From NCBI GenBank assembly GCA_958299035.1, contig CATQJL010000316.1, positions 17,151,676 to 17,215,675 on the forward strand: a stretch of DNA of 64,000 nucleotides, read 5' to 3'. Source of the DNA: Cylicocyclus nassatus. Taxonomy: Eukaryota; Nematoda; Chromadorea; Rhabditida; Strongylidae. This document shows positions 1 to 11,457 of the stretch, in pieces. The notes beneath the pieces are model-generated. The model was not told where the DNA came from. It was given only the letters and a program-made list of their open reading frames with translations, and did not search any database. Position numbers and translations under genes: made by a program. How positions within the stretch are numbered: position 1 is the stretch's first letter; each line of letters starts with the position of its first letter.

Positions 1-1
1 T

Positions 2-247
2 TCTCGAAAGAAGATTTTTGAGACAGAATCCGAAAGCAACCCATCTCGACGACTGATAGCCAACGCCAGTTGCAACATAGCTTCGCCGGAGAATCTCGGA
101 AAGTACAAGCAAACCAACCCAAAGCAGCCGAAAGAGAACGAAGTCTTAAAAAGTGCCGAGAAGACCTCTGTGAATAATCACGTACCGCTGGCTGCGCTGT
201 CGAGAAGGGACTTCGACTTAATCCGATACAAAATCAGATTAAACTAA
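2..247 (+). CDS. Left-edge open frame, possible 3' coding end of an unknown gene
   Basis: A frame entering from the window edge stays open for 81 codons and ends with TAA at 245-247. The product is polar and rich in Ser, Lys, Glu and Asn and ends in DLIRYKIRLN. The first 600 bases look more GC-rich than the AT-rich DNA around them. No domain or family is recognisable, and no start or splice acceptor is visible, so this could be a terminal exon, a pseudogene or a chance open frame. A second open stretch in another frame (298-603, about 100 codons, with a Ser/Pro-rich segment near SREHQEPSSS) follows without an obvious intron, so a frameshifted gene remnant is also possible. Confidence 0.25.
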   Translation, partial: SRKKIFETESESNPSRRLIANASCNIASPENLGKYKQTNPKQPKENEVLKSAEKTSVNNHVPLAALSRRDFDLIRYKIRLN

Positions 248-674
248 ATTAACGGAACTTCTACCTCAACTTCATTGCCCATCCGTGTCAATGCCCGTTG
301 TTCTACCACCAAGAATTCCATCTGCTAAAGTGCGTAACCATGATACAGACCATGACTACGGCTCCAGGATCAGATTATTTTTTCGTCGAATTTCTGCAAG
401 CCGGAGAACAACGTCTACGCGAGAAAGCGTCGCATTCTACATTTTGCTTTCAGAAAGAAAAGCCTCCGACCAGTAGAGAACATCAAGAACCGTCCTCCTC
501 GAACGGGAAAATCTCGAAACTATCGTCCAGCGCGCCTGCTGATTGTGTCTGTACAGGCTTTTCACAACGATTATCCTCGCTCCATATCTGGGACATTGGA
601 TAGCGCAGCTCCAAACAAGCTGGATGACGCAAACGATTATGATGGATTACATACAGACAGTTTCAAAGGACATA
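248..674. other. No firm gene; open frame 298-603 of unknown meaning
   Basis: This stretch follows the left-edge open frame. It holds one longer open frame (298-603, +) whose product has no family I recognise. No repeat, RNA gene or regulatory signal was seen. Confidence 0.3.
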
Positions 675-1690
675 TTAGGTCGTTCCGAAAGCAATGTCGC
701 TTTTTTCAAACAAACACCAAATTTCATGGAATCAAGATTTTCGAGAGATCTTATGAGTATTCGATGCAGCACTTCATCCTCTTTCAAATGGTTGTAATTA
801 CGCTGCATAATAGTTAGTGAGTTTTCGAAAAATTACCAGAATCTGCGCCTCAAGCGTTTTGCCATGGTCAAGTTCGGCTGTTTTTCTATATTGCACCTAT
901 TCTCCAAAGAAGCGCAAGTGACAGGTAGATAGAGTAAGCCCTACGCAAAACACAGTAATTCTTTTGTTTGCCTTAGCTTGCTTCTTAGAGTTTCTGGAAA
1001 CAATTTTTCAATGCCATCAAGTTCCATATTTGGTCAACTAAACCTCACAGAACAACAACCGGCAAGCAACTCGGGTGTCATTTTACGCAGCTTTTCCTCC
1101 TCTTTTTATCAGTTGTTCTTTTTTCCAATTCCTCAGGTTTTCCGGAATAAAATCATCAGAAATCAGGTTTTCCAGGCTCCTCAGGCTGTACCCGGAATTT
1201 ACAAAAGTTGCTAATCTGAGGCGGTGAATGTTCATTTAATTTGTAAAATTAGTGTCAAACCACATTCCATCCTTGTAAGTTTCGAAATCCAAACATTTAG
1301 TGGTGTTTGATGCATTTGTGTTTGAGACGAGCTTGCTAAAATTCGGTGGTTCCATCAAAAAATCCATACAAAAATTATGACGAGCTATAGAAAGTAGAAA
1401 AAAGCTGTGCTGTTTCCTGTAGGGTTTGCTCTATGCATCCAATACTTAGACTCCTTCCAAAGTTGCTAAAGAAATTTAGAAAAATTGTAAAACTTGGCCT
1501 TTTTAAAAAGCATGGGTCGCAGATTTTGATAATTTTTCGAGAGCTCGATGAATGTTATGCAATAACATCACAACTCTTGGAAAGAGGATGAAATGCTGCA
1601 TCGAATGCTTTAAAGATCTCTTGAGAATCTTGAATTCATGAGATGTGGCGTTCATTTGAAAAAAGCGACGTTACTTTCGGGACGACTTTA
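675..1690. mobile_element. Diverged mariner-like MITE (TTAGGTCGTT family)
   Basis: The left end starts TTAGGTCGTTCCGAAAG after a TA. The right end near 1690 reads as its inverse (CTTTCGGGACGAC). Subterminal sequence around 730-775 returns inverted around 1590-1640, including the GATGCAGCA/TGCTGCATC pair. It has no coding capacity. TIRs beginning TTAGG with a TA target are typical of mariner-derived MITEs. The right half resembles 7586-7930, so the family has at least two copies here. The right TIR is decayed, so this is an old copy. Confidence 0.6.
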
Positions 1691-2163
1691 GATGTCTGTC
1701 GAGAGTACCGACGTTTTTCGTCCTTACCTTTGTACTACTAGAAAGAATCAAACAGCTTTACTAATGCCATCCTGTCAGCGCTATCGGATTGCGAATAGAT
1801 CAGAAGAAGACTTACTTTGCGAGAAACGCCCTTTGCGGAAACCCAGAAATGGAATTGGAAGGCACCCCTATTTTTATTTCATTTTATTGTAATACACTCT
1901 GGGTGTGCCGTTAGTAAAATTCAAACACTAATAGTAAACTCAAACGACAGCCAACTAGTCTCAATGAAAAACAATAAAACATTATTTCCGATGAAAGGCT
2001 TAAGTTTAACTCACTAAATCGTAGCACTAACCAATTATAAACGAGATAACCGCTTCGGTAGTTTTTGAATATCCTACTGTCTTTCAGAGATAAAGTTCCC
2101 AATCTTTTGAGGACCAGCGAGCCTACGGGCGGAGGCTAGCTGATTATATCCCCCATGAGACAA
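1691..2163. other. No gene seen; flank of palindrome A
   Basis: AT-rich single-copy-looking sequence. It ends at the outer edge of the large palindrome; the bases just left of 2164 have no inverted partner beyond 20541. No gene or repeat was recognised. Confidence 0.5.
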
Positions 2164-2533
2164 GCTCCTAAGGACATCAAGATAGACAAAAATGAGAACA
2201 AGATGAGACATAACAGCGAAAGACACCAGAAGGGCGTTCAGTCTCAACCGATGTAACTATGTTGTGATTCAATTACTAATCATATCAGGAAAACAAATTT
2301 TGAAATCGACCTTCCCAGTAGAGCGGGCTAGTCGTGAGCTATCAATATGCAATCAAACAAGAAAACAATAATAAACAATAACTTTTTGTAATACTGTGCG
2401 CGAGTGTAGTGGCTAGATGACCTTCAGCTGTAACTAGTTTGACAAGGAGTATCTTCAGTCATAAGGCAACGCGATGAGACAAGAATGTGTAACTGAAAGA
2501 AGGCTTGTAATGAACTGACTTCAACCACAAAGG

Positions 2534-3050
2534 TCAGCAAAAATCCTGCAAATCAACTTTCCTCAGTTTTGACTTGAAGGAGGCACTGCTAGGAAATCGT
2601 AGAATATCGGAAGGCCGATTTTGCAACCACCGTGCTCCGCGATAAAACAAGTTTTTATAAGCCAGCAAAAACCTTCTTCGTTTTATTGGAGAATAGTGTA
2701 GATTAACAGAGTAGGAGCGTACACTAGCAAGCAGGAATGAAGATCCAATACTTGTTCGCTGAGAGATTAATCTCTTTACGTAAAACTCGAAAACAAAAGA
2801 TGAGGTCAGACAACTTTCTGCGGTGCTCCAAGCTCCTCATACCGTACAGTTTGAGACGATCATTGTAGCAAATATCTTTCAGGGTTTTGTTTTCGGAGCA
2901 TCTGAGACAAAGCAATCGCGTGAAAGTTTGTTGTACTTTTTCTATCCTTCTAATATCTTTCTTCCAATATGGGCTCCATATTTGGGAGCAGTATTCGGGG
3001 TGTGGTAAGACATGGAGACGTCTTCTTGTGTATCTCGGATGTTCGATGAA
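2534..3050 (-). pseudogene. CR1/jockey-like LINE 3' remnant (C-terminal RT region)
   Basis: Read on the minus strand, the product contains EYCSQIWSPYWKKDIRRIEK, followed by QQTFTRLL and a DRLKLYGMRSLEHRR segment. This is the characteristic stretch after the reverse transcriptase core in CR1/jockey-type non-LTR elements. The frame breaks at a stop near 2724. The typical family C-terminus continues in another frame (SFKSKLRKVDLQDFC) and ends with a stop at 2534-2536. The RT core and endonuclease are absent, so this is a 5'-truncated, frameshifted remnant. The same remnant lies inverted at 19655-20171 in the other arm. Confidence 0.75.
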
Positions 3051-3309
3051 CATGGAGAACGACTTAAGGAAAGAACCTAATATGAAGAGAAGAGCAGACT
3101 GGGTTGCTTTCAGGCCTTTGAAGGAAACCACGACCAACTGACGGACCCAGAAATTCGAGCCAATTTCTTTAACTCGTCCGTTCTCCCGGCGCTCCGTCAG
3201 GCAGTGAGACTCGGGCCGACACCGCAGCCACGTGGAAAGCTCTACGTACGCACAGAGCGCTCGAGGGCAGTCTTCTGAAGGTGAGCCGAGCCCCTTATCG
3301 AACTTCGCA

Positions 3310-3640
3310 ATACGGATATGAGAAGAATGTCCCATCCTCGTGACCCAGCGGAATACGTGGCGAAAGCGAAACATCGATGGGCCGGTCACATCATGAGAAG
3401 AACAGACGACAGATGGACACAAAGAGCATCTGAGTGGTTTCCTCGCGAAGCCAAACGTCTCCGAGAAAGACCACTAACGAGGTGGGCGGACGTGTTTGTG
3501 AAACGTTGACAGCTGAGGAATCAGCTAAATACGATTTTTGCTCTTGGAATTCTTGGACTCAGCCACCGACGACAATAAAAATATCGTGGATGTCTGAAGC
3601 GAGGGACAGGACCAATGAGAATTCTGTGCCCAGGCCCGCA
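3310..3640 (+). pseudogene. LINE C-terminal remnant (RTE-like tail)
   Basis: The + strand frame at 3318-3509 encodes KHRWAGHIMRRTDDRWTQR followed by a basic RW motif. This is the usual C-terminal tail of RTE/BovB-like LINE polyproteins (the motif WAGHI.R..D.RW). A second, shifted frame continues with SWMSEARDRT, also typical of these tails. No RT motifs are present. It faces the opposite way from the CR1-like remnant next to it, so two different truncated LINEs abut here. An inverted copy lies at 19065-19395. Confidence 0.65.
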
Positions 3641-3659
3641 CGCCACATGAAGAGGGGCC

Positions 3660-4982
3660 AACAAAATATCTAAGTAAGTCCACAGAAACCACGAAGTGCG
3701 CGTACTTCTATTTTAATGGAACACTTTCTCAAAATGCGCCATCGTCCGCCTTAAAATTGCCCATGTGCTTTTAGAAATTAGATTATGACATCTTTTTTCG
3801 ATAAATAGTGTTCAATGACAATCAAATTTCAACTCGCAGAAACTTTGGGAGTTTTCCTATTTTTTGCTGCAGTTGCGTGCTTATGGCTTTATTAAACATC
3901 GAGATCTCCGAAAAATTCTTAAAGCCAACAGACACAAAGATTCAAATTACCACCGTACAGTCCGAGGTTAAACTATTGGTAGCATGTTAATCACTTCCAA
4001 ACTTTGGGGCAGATTTTTTGAAAATTAGCCGAACTTTGAACACAAATGACGGGTAAAGAATCTTGACATTTACGAAAAAGCAAGAGATTATGTTTCGAAA
4101 ATGTAACCACAAGAAAGAGAAGGAAAAGCAGTATTTAAATTTTGTTGGAACTTATTTGAGTCTTCATTGCACCTGTTTTTACAGTCGTTTAAAAAAACAG
4201 ACATATTTTTAAGACAACCTAATGTAAGAATGACAAGTTGGTATAATTTGATTGAATAACCAAAGATTGTATTCCAGGGTCAACGTGGTGCTTGGAAATA
4301 TGCCCGAGTTTAGTAAGGCATTTCACTGTGCCCCAAACACTCCGATGAACTCAGCAGTACAGCAATTCCAAGTATTTCTTTGATTTGACCTTGCGAGATA
4401 AGAATAAAGATTTCTTGTGTTCAATTTTGTTAAATGAACTGCAGCAGACAGTATAAACTTTTTGCAAAAGTAACGAACTCATCAGCGTTTGGAGATCCTT
4501 GAAGCTTGATTTTAAAGGGGAGTAGTTGAGCTCAATGTGGTGTTTGCGTTTTCAGACAAGTAAATTCCGTATTCACTTTTTTGTTTCATAGTTATATGCA
4601 ACTCGTCAACTGTAAGTATGGTCTGCATAGTTTTTTCCTTCATTACTACCACCACAATGCAACCTATACGTTTGTCTAACGCTTCGAATAAGCAAGATCT
4701 AAAACGGTATGAGAAGAAAACATAAAAGTGCACAGGCGAAGTGAGAGGCGAGAGTAACTACTGAAAAATTCTCGAACACAGATTATAAAAAGTATCAAAT
4801 TGATGCAAGACTGACATGTTTTTTATGTCCGCACGGCAGCGTAAATAACTAGAATGTAAAAACTATATTATTTGATAAAACAAAACAAATCAGGATGACG
4901 TTCAAATAACAATGTAAGTGTGCTACAAATCTGCGCAAACTGTTTGATTTTTGATGATCAATGAAAAAATTTGATTCTCCTT
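3660..4982. other. No gene seen (inside palindrome arm)
   Basis: AT-rich sequence shared with the other arm (partner 17723-19045). Short open frames lack any recognisable domain. No RNA gene or element end was found. Confidence 0.5.
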
Positions 4983-5435
4983 ACAAGGGAATGGTCAAAA
5001 ATCGAAGTGGCCATTCAAAACAAGCTGCATACCGTTAGATGCAGCATGAAGCGCTGACTCTAAATCTGTCTTTCTTACCTGCTTATCGCTTTTCTGGACG
5101 AAGCTATAAGCCATTAAATGCCATTATTTTGCTAAGAAATTATGCGTGAAATTGAAAATTTAGCCGTACAGAGAAAGTTCGCCTCAATGCTGGGCCAAAA
5201 CATGTCGCTAGCTTACTTAAAATTTTTGAAGCCAGAAGCCGAGCTAAAAGCGCAACATTGTGCTCAATTTCGCTGTTTTTATGTATGATTTTTTCACAAT
5301 AAAACCGCCTGTAGCTTCGTCCGCAGAAGCGGGAAACAGATAAGGAAGACAGATTCGAAGTCAGAGTTTTATACTGCATCGAATGTTATACAGCTTCCCT
5401 GGTTTGGCCACTTCGACTTTTGACCATTCCCTTGT
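4983..5435. mobile_element. Fold-back MITE, ACAAGGGAATGG family (left-arm copy)
   Basis: The segment begins ACAAGGGAATGGTCAAAAAT and ends with the imperfect inverse (TTTTGACCATTCCCTTGT). Inverted similarity runs well into the interior, for example GAAGTGGCCA paired with TGGCCACTTC, and the AGCTTCGTCC-type segments. It is 453 bp with no coding capacity. The same element lies at 17270-17722, so it predates the duplication. Confidence 0.7.
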
Positions 5436-6101
5436 TAGTGCAGTCAAGTTCAAAGTTTTAAGGAGACAGCTTCCCTAACAAATCTGCGTCTCCAACCATG
5501 GTTCGAAAAGTACCGTTCTCGCCCAAACGGGTTTCCGCCATATTCGACTCCTTGAATTGAATTTTTGATAATGCGATTTTTACCAGGTAAGCAAAGTAAT
5601 TTTAAGTCGAGGAGTTGCTATGCCAATGTTTGAGCCAAGCCAAGTGTGAAGAAGTCGGCGTCTTTGATACTCTCTTTCGCCGAAGGCTGTACGCATTACT
5701 ATTAATAAATTGAATGCGTGCGAAACTTGACTGACTTGCGGGATGAACGTTACCAAATTAGCGCTTCATTCTGATGGGCTCTTATGTTTATTGACCGCCT
5801 CCAAATAGTGAGGGGATTGAGTGGTGGGACGGGGAGAGGGGGAGGGGCGGGGGGTTGATTCGGCCTGTCTAAAGCAGTGTCTCGTTTTAGTACGTCACCC
5901 ATCGCCTTGCTGTTAACGTGAGTATTTTGCCATATTTTTTGCCTCATTCCGATATGCCACTCATCGCGTTGTTGTTGAGGTGAGTAGGACGTGCATTACC
6001 AAGAAACCCTTATAATAGTTATCGCGTTGACGGCAAGTTTTTTTTGACGTCTCTCCCTGTAAACGACCATTTCTAGGCATTTTCACAGTTGGCTACATAT
6101 A
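5436..6101. other. No gene seen; contains a purine-rich tract
   Basis: Non-coding arm sequence. A G-rich/purine-rich tract lies at about 5826-5853 and is mirrored as a C-rich tract near 16852-16880. Nothing else was recognised. Confidence 0.45.
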
Positions 6102-7035
6102 CAGGGTGCGGCAAAAGTCTGGGAGCCTAATACTTTTTCGTACAAAACGAGAAGGGAAGTACCTAGAAACGAAAAATTTAGCGCACACATAATTCGAACC
6201 ATTGCAGATACAGCCCAGTTTTTGAATTGCAAAACTGCCTCTTTTGGCTTCCACGCAGCCCTACAAAATCTTGGCAAGTCCACCTGTCATGGCACGCAGG
6301 TAATCGTAATGGAATTTGCCCCACTCCTTCACAATAACTGCTTCTTTTACCTTGACAAATGTGCAGCACAATAGAGCAAACTTTTGTCTACAACATACTT
6401 CCAAAAGAATTTTTTGCGATGCTTAGGAATAAAAATATTGGATTTTGAATTAGAAGCATGTGTACGTCGCATACCGGACTTTTGGCTACAATTGCGCGAA
6501 TAAAAACTTGAAAATATCGTTTAGAAAGTATAAAAAGTGTTTCCATGGCCGAATTTCATTAAATTCTAATTTAGAGGACGTTTGCAAAATATATTGCCTT
6601 CATCCCAGTGCCTGTTGAGCATTCTATAGCTTTTAAATTGTTCTGAAGACGGATTTCCATTGGCACGTAGGTAACATTCGCAAACTTTCATTTTCCGTTT
6701 ATGCAAGAACAGCTCCTGGCAAAGGCAAAACTAGGATACAATAGCGCAAAGCCTCTTCTATGTTGTGTGCTTCGAAATTTTGTAAAATATTAACAGCATC
6801 TCTAGCTACAGCAAAAATTGTAAATATCAAAAATTTTGGTTTTTTCGCTTTGCAGAAGTACTAGTTTGGTAATTTCCATTCCTACAAAAACGTATGGCAG
6901 CCGTTTCCAGTCAAATAAAGTGTTCTGTAGAGGATGACCGCAGCATCATGTGGCATAAAATTGAAATCAAAACCATCAGTATCTTTGTAATTGCAGTACT
7001 GCAAATTTAGGCTCCCAGACTTTTGCCGCACCCTG
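6102..7035. mobile_element. MITE with CAGGGTGCGGCAAAAG TIRs (left-arm copy)
   Basis: The 934-bp element is flanked by TA on both sides (6100-6101 and 7036-7037). Its TIRs start CAGGGTGCGGCAAAAGTCTG and match each other for about 29 bp. It has no transposase frame. A TA target and CAGGG ends indicate a Tc1/mariner-superfamily non-autonomous element. The inverted copy at 12514-16603 is split by a LINE. A diverged third copy lies at 53640-54565. Confidence 0.88.
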
Positions 7036-7585
7036 TATAATGCACGCACAAGGCATGCGTTACAAAATTGTGCAAGTGAGCGGGAGAGCTCCGCCCACTT
7101 TTGGCAAGCCCCGCTCACTTCTCGAAAATGCCAAAATTTGCACAAAATTGACGAATTCATGCAAATTCCGGCACTTTTGGAAAGTGGGCAGGGCTTGCCA
7201 CTGAGGGTGCAGCTTGCATGACTAGGGGCAGTGTTGAAATTAAAGGTATTTTGAGATTCCCCAGTCATCTACGAGCTTCTCTAAGCGATTTGACAAAAAA
7301 CTAAACTTTTTTGTAGAGGGCAACAGTGTGGGCGGAGTTGTCAAGAAAGGAGCGGGATCAATTTGAAATACTTCTGAGCCCGAATTGATTATATGGACAG
7401 AAATTAAAACCACACTGCACATTAGAACTTATATTTAGGGTGTCGCACACCATTGTGCGACATTGTCCTCAATGTTAATAAATGCTCCAGAGTTGATACA
7501 CCTCTTCTTCAAAGTCTTGCTTCGGAATGGAAATTTTTTTAGAAAATTTTGCGTTATTTCTTACCTCTTTGGTACCTTTTTCTTT
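7036..7585. other. Inner end of palindrome A left arm; no gene
   Basis: Non-coding sequence shared with the other arm. The short palindrome GTCGCACACCATTGTGCGAC (7442-7461) sits here and in the partner arm. The paired region stops at 7585, opposite 11369. Confidence 0.5.
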
Positions 7586-7930
7586 TTCTTTTTTTTTTAA
7601 AATCTTTTGAGAAATTATTGCGAGCTTTAAAAAAGAGAAAAAAGTTGTACTGTATTCTATGAGCTTTGCTCTGTCGAATCCTTACTTGATCTCCTTCCGA
7701 GAATCGATATGAAAGTTTTGAAAATTTATGAAACTTACCATCTCAAAAAGCATAGGTCGCAAATTTTGGTTATTTTCTGGAAGCTCATTGACTGTTCTGC
7801 AAAAATTTCATGGCCGTTAAAAAGAGAATGAAATGCTGCATCGAATGCATCCAAAATCTCTTAGAAATCTTTGTTCCATCAATTGTGGCGCCCGTTTGAG
7901 AAAAGCGAAATTACTTTTGAAACGACCTAA
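7586..7930. mobile_element. Half copy of the TTAGGTCGTT MITE family
   Basis: The right end reads AAAACGACCTAA-type sequence (AAACGACCTAA at 7920-7930) followed by TA. The interior matches 1370-1690 in order, including the AAAAAGCATRGGTCGCARAT block and the ATGAAATGCTGCATCGAATG block. The left half is missing; the copy begins at the inner edge of palindrome A. Confidence 0.55.
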
Positions 7931-7967
7931 TATATATTTTTTTATAAAAAATTTTTAATTATTTATA

Positions 7968-8851
7968 TTAGGTTGATTCATAATTAATGCACGTTTTTCG
8001 AAATTCATATTCAAAGCGTCGTAATTCGTTTCCCACGTCATCTTTTAAAGAGCAATAAGAACTGTTGCAGAGAGCAAATCCTTGGCTTTACAGCATATAT
8101 TTTTGTTCATAGATAAATGTGACGAGAAAGTTTGTACAATCCGAAAAATGCCAAGAATTTTTTTTAGAAACCTCTATTTTGAGAAAGCATAACTTACTCT
8201 CAAAGGTAGGAGAAAAGCGCAAGCTTTGCTCATTGCGCAGCCAATGGTCAAGAGAGAAGTGGCAAAAAACCCGGATTTTACGGTATTTTTCTACGACGAG
8301 ATATTGCTATAAGTTCAAAAGTGATCATTTTTTCTAGCTTTTTCAGAAGAACGAAAAATTGTCTTTTTTGAAAATTTTTAAATTTTTTGCCACTGAAAAG
8401 CTGTAAAATTTCACCGTTTTTCTATCACTCAATGTGCTATGTCTATTCTTTGTGCACAAAGCAAAATCGCAGTCATTGGTTCTTGTTTCAAAGTTCTATA
8501 CGACTTCGAAAGGCCACAATGACCGGCCAAGTTTGTGGTTGAATCTCTCATCTCAGAACTTTTGCAAAATTCTGCTTTATAGAGATTTCTGTAGAAGAAA
8601 AGTTCGCCATTGTTAGGCATATTTTTTGAAATTAACATCTTTTGTCCTCATGAAATTAGAGCAATCTCATATTCCGAAGCGTGGAATTCGGTATCATACA
8701 GAGCGTCACGAAAAAAAAGGATACACAAGAAACTAGAAGAAACGCTCTTTCAGATAGCGTTGAAATTTTTGGAAAAGATTCAGTATCCTTGAAAAACCAG
8801 CGCTTGGAAAAAGAGGTAACAAAAACGTGCATTAAATATGAATCAACCTAA
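7968..8851. mobile_element. Mariner-type MITE, TTAGGTTGATTC family
   Basis: Ends are TTAGGTTGATTCATAATTAA at the left and the inverse AATCAACCTAA at the right, each next to a TA. The 884-bp body has no transposase frame. TTAGGTTG-type TIRs are the hallmark of mariner elements and their MITEs. The element lies in the single-copy loop of palindrome A. Confidence 0.8.
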
Positions 8852-8873
8852 TATATATTTTTTTTCAAAAATA

Positions 8874-9550
8874 CAGGGTGTCCCAAAAGTAAGTACACAC
8901 TTTTCAATCGTAAATATCTCTCGTCCCAATGGGTCTTTTTTTGTGATTCAAGTGTCATTCTGTAGAGGAGGCTTTAACTTAGATCTACAGTATTGAAAGA
9001 ATCACCGATCGCTCTTCGTTACTGTAGGATTACGGTAAGAACTTCCAGCATGTGGAACCACTGTGAAATATGCCATCTGATGAAATTTTTTTCAAAAAGT
9101 CTGAAAAATCGTCTATTGGAGTTTTCGCACACGCTGATCCAATACACAACTTTTTACGACTGTGTTCAGCTTTTTTGACGGTGTAATCACATTTCTGACA
9201 AAATTGGGGATTCAGGTATTACGGTTCACCTGGGATAACTTGGGAAAGAAGCATCACAGTAAACTAGAAGTTTCATAATCAAAATCGGCGGCTTCGTTTA
9301 CCATAGTATAAGAATTTACGTCTTGTTTGGTTTTGTTTCGAGGCAGAGATGGCCTCCAATGGCCTAAAAATCCTTGTTGAAGTTCCCACCGTAATCCTAC
9401 AGTAACGAAGAGCGATCGATGATTCGCTCGATACTGTAAATCTAAGTTAAAGCCTCCTCTACAGAATGGTGTTTGAATGGCGGAAGAAGAGACAATGTGA
9501 AGAAAGATATTGACAATTGAAAAGTGTGTACTTACTTTTGGGACACCCTG
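8874..9550. mobile_element. MITE with CAGGGTGTCCCAAAAGTAAG TIRs
   Basis: The 677-bp element is flanked by TA. Its TIRs read CAGGGTGTCCCAAAAGTAAG and continue to about 38 bp (through ACACTTTTCAAT). Interior arms repeat the block CTTCGTTACTGTAGGATTAC in inverted orientation (about 9015-9035 and 9391-9411). It has no coding capacity. Relatives lie at 31450-32096, 32180-32843 and, with different outer TIR sequence, 24408-25086. Confidence 0.87.
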
Positions 9551-9790
9551 TATATTTTTTTTTTGATTTTTAATTTTTATTTTTATTTAATTATTTTATT
9601 TTGATTTTTATTTTGAATTTTTATTTTTATTTTTAATTTTTTAATTTTTTTTTTAAATTTTTTTTATAATTTTTTATTTATCTATTTTTTTTATTTTTAT
9701 TTTTTTATATTTTTCATTTATTTTTTATTTTTTTTATTTTATATTTTTTAAAAATTTTTTATAAATATTTTTTTTACAAAATTTAATTAT
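9551..9790. repeat. Low-complexity T-rich tract (TTTTTATTT-like)
   Basis: About 240 bp almost entirely of T and A, with irregular TTTTTATTT units. It starts directly at the right end of the preceding MITE. Confidence 0.85.
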
Positions 9791-11368
9791 TTATGTGGTG
9801 AGTAGTTAGCATGCCAGCACGAGGTCAGTAGACCCACTGTCTCAAAGTTTTTGCAATAAGGCTGCGGCGAGGTTAAATGCGTAGAATACTCATTGGAAAA
9901 CAAGAAAATCGGGTTGGCCCGAAATGTCACAATTCTGCCTGCCTGAGTCATCTGTCTCGCTTATCATGACTATTCTAAATGCTTCTCACGCTGGTGTCTT
10001 ACCATAGAGTATGCTGAGCAGCTCTTAGGTGTACGGTATTTTTAGTTCACTAGACGTTCTCGCCTTACCTTTGCAAGATTCTCGAAAAAGTTTCTAATGC
10101 TAGAATTTAGAGGTGACTTATAGATTTTCGCCCTTACAAATATCCTGTACTCATAATGAATGAATTATCTTTACATGCATGCGTGCTTATTCTTACTACT
10201 GCTCAGTATTTGAAGCCTTTAGATTAACGCAAAACTTTGCTCATATGAGCAACAAGATTTACAGAAAGCAAGGATCACTTCTTAGATATCTTGAAGGGTT
10301 GCGGCAGGACGTTGAGCGCTTAATGTAATTTTTCGACGTCCACGGCCCTCTCCTTTTTTACCAGCAAGAAAACATACGATTTTTCTATAGCAAACTTGGT
10401 GAAAGTTCTTCTATCAACTGCTTTAAATGGTAAATCGCTACCTACAAATTATACTGAGTCACATATTCAAGAAAACACCGTCGCAGGATACAACCAAATC
10501 TTGTCTACGTTTATTGTGAACTAGTCGACTACAAGTCCATAACTATTTGGTTAGGCAAACTAAGTCCAAATCTACTATTTCAAGAACTCATTGACAATGT
10601 AAGAAGTTATGCTAGAAGAACGCAAACTGAGTCACATACTCAAGAAAACACCGTCGCAGGATGCAACCAAATCTTGTCTACACTTATTGTGACCTAGTCG
10701 ACTACAAGAGTTCCATAAATATTTGGTTAAGCGAGCTAAGTCCAAATCCACTTTTTTCAAGAATTTATTGTACTGTAAAAAGTTATGCTGAAAGGATGCA
10801 AAGGGCGATTTCGGCAAATTCGAAGATTTTGACAAGATTTTTCCATATTTTGCACTCTCAGCTGTAAAACTCAAATCGCTAATTTCAAATATACCCTCCA
10901 CATCCAGAGAGCTTTCGAAGAAAAGTCAAGAATTTTGTATTTGTTATGGAAGTGCAGCCCGGAAAAGGACGTTCGTGGACAAGAAGATTATTGAAAAAGC
11001 TCTGAAAAACGTTCAGTGACGCAGGATAGGCTTAGGATATTCTAGATGATTTGCTTGAACCTTCATATGCCTCCACAACAATTCGATAACTTTTTTCACA
11101 ACGATTTTCAAGTATAAAAGAATACTTTGCAGTAAAATCAGCACTTTGAGCTTTTTTGTATACAATATTTTTCCAATTGTTTTCGACCAAGTTTCTTTGT
11201 AAGTATATTCTCTCTTCAGCTCAAAAGATCTATCGCGTTCCGCTTTAATAGCACATGAAAAACAAAAATTTCAACTCAGAAAGCTCAAAATCATTTTAAT
11301 GAGCATCTTGTAGCATAAACCTTGTACAACCATTTGACAAGTTTGCAGTGCCTTCTTGCGATAATCGT
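9791..11368. other. Single-copy part of palindrome A loop; no gene recognised
   Basis: No inverted partner was found. Apart from the tandem duplication at 10453-10800, I see no gene, RNA or element end. The longest frame (minus strand 10632-10901) overlaps the duplication and has no recognisable domain. Confidence 0.45.
10453..10800. repeat. Tandem duplication, period about 173 bp
   Basis: A block starting ACTGAGTCACATA at 10453 recurs at 10626 with scattered substitutions and small indels. Both copies carry CAAGAAAACACCGTCGCAGG and TAGTCGACTACAAG and end near AAGTTATGCT. Confidence 0.85.
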
Positions 11369-11457
11369 AAAGAAAAAGGTACCAAAGAGGTAAGAAATAA
11401 CGCAAAATTTTCTAAAAAAATTTTCCATTCCGAAGCAAGACTTTGAAGAAGAGGTGT

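Larger units (their letters stand above)
2164..7585. repeat. Palindrome A, left arm
   Basis: This arm is the reverse complement of 11369-20541 apart from two insertions in the right arm. Paired positions add up to 22705 from 2164 to about 6570, with no net indel over more than 4 kb. They then add up to 19549 inside the point where the LINE sits, and to about 18955 inside the 594-bp insertion. The few differences seen are single substitutions, which suggests identity near 99 percent or above (estimated by eye). The arm carries LINE 3' remnants and two MITEs, all duplicated in the partner arm, so those elements predate the inverted duplication. Confidence 0.93.

Noticed and set aside
10453..10800. 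CRISPR-like repetition
   Set aside because: Only two copies with a 173-bp period, diverged along the whole unit and without spacer structure: a plain tandem duplication.
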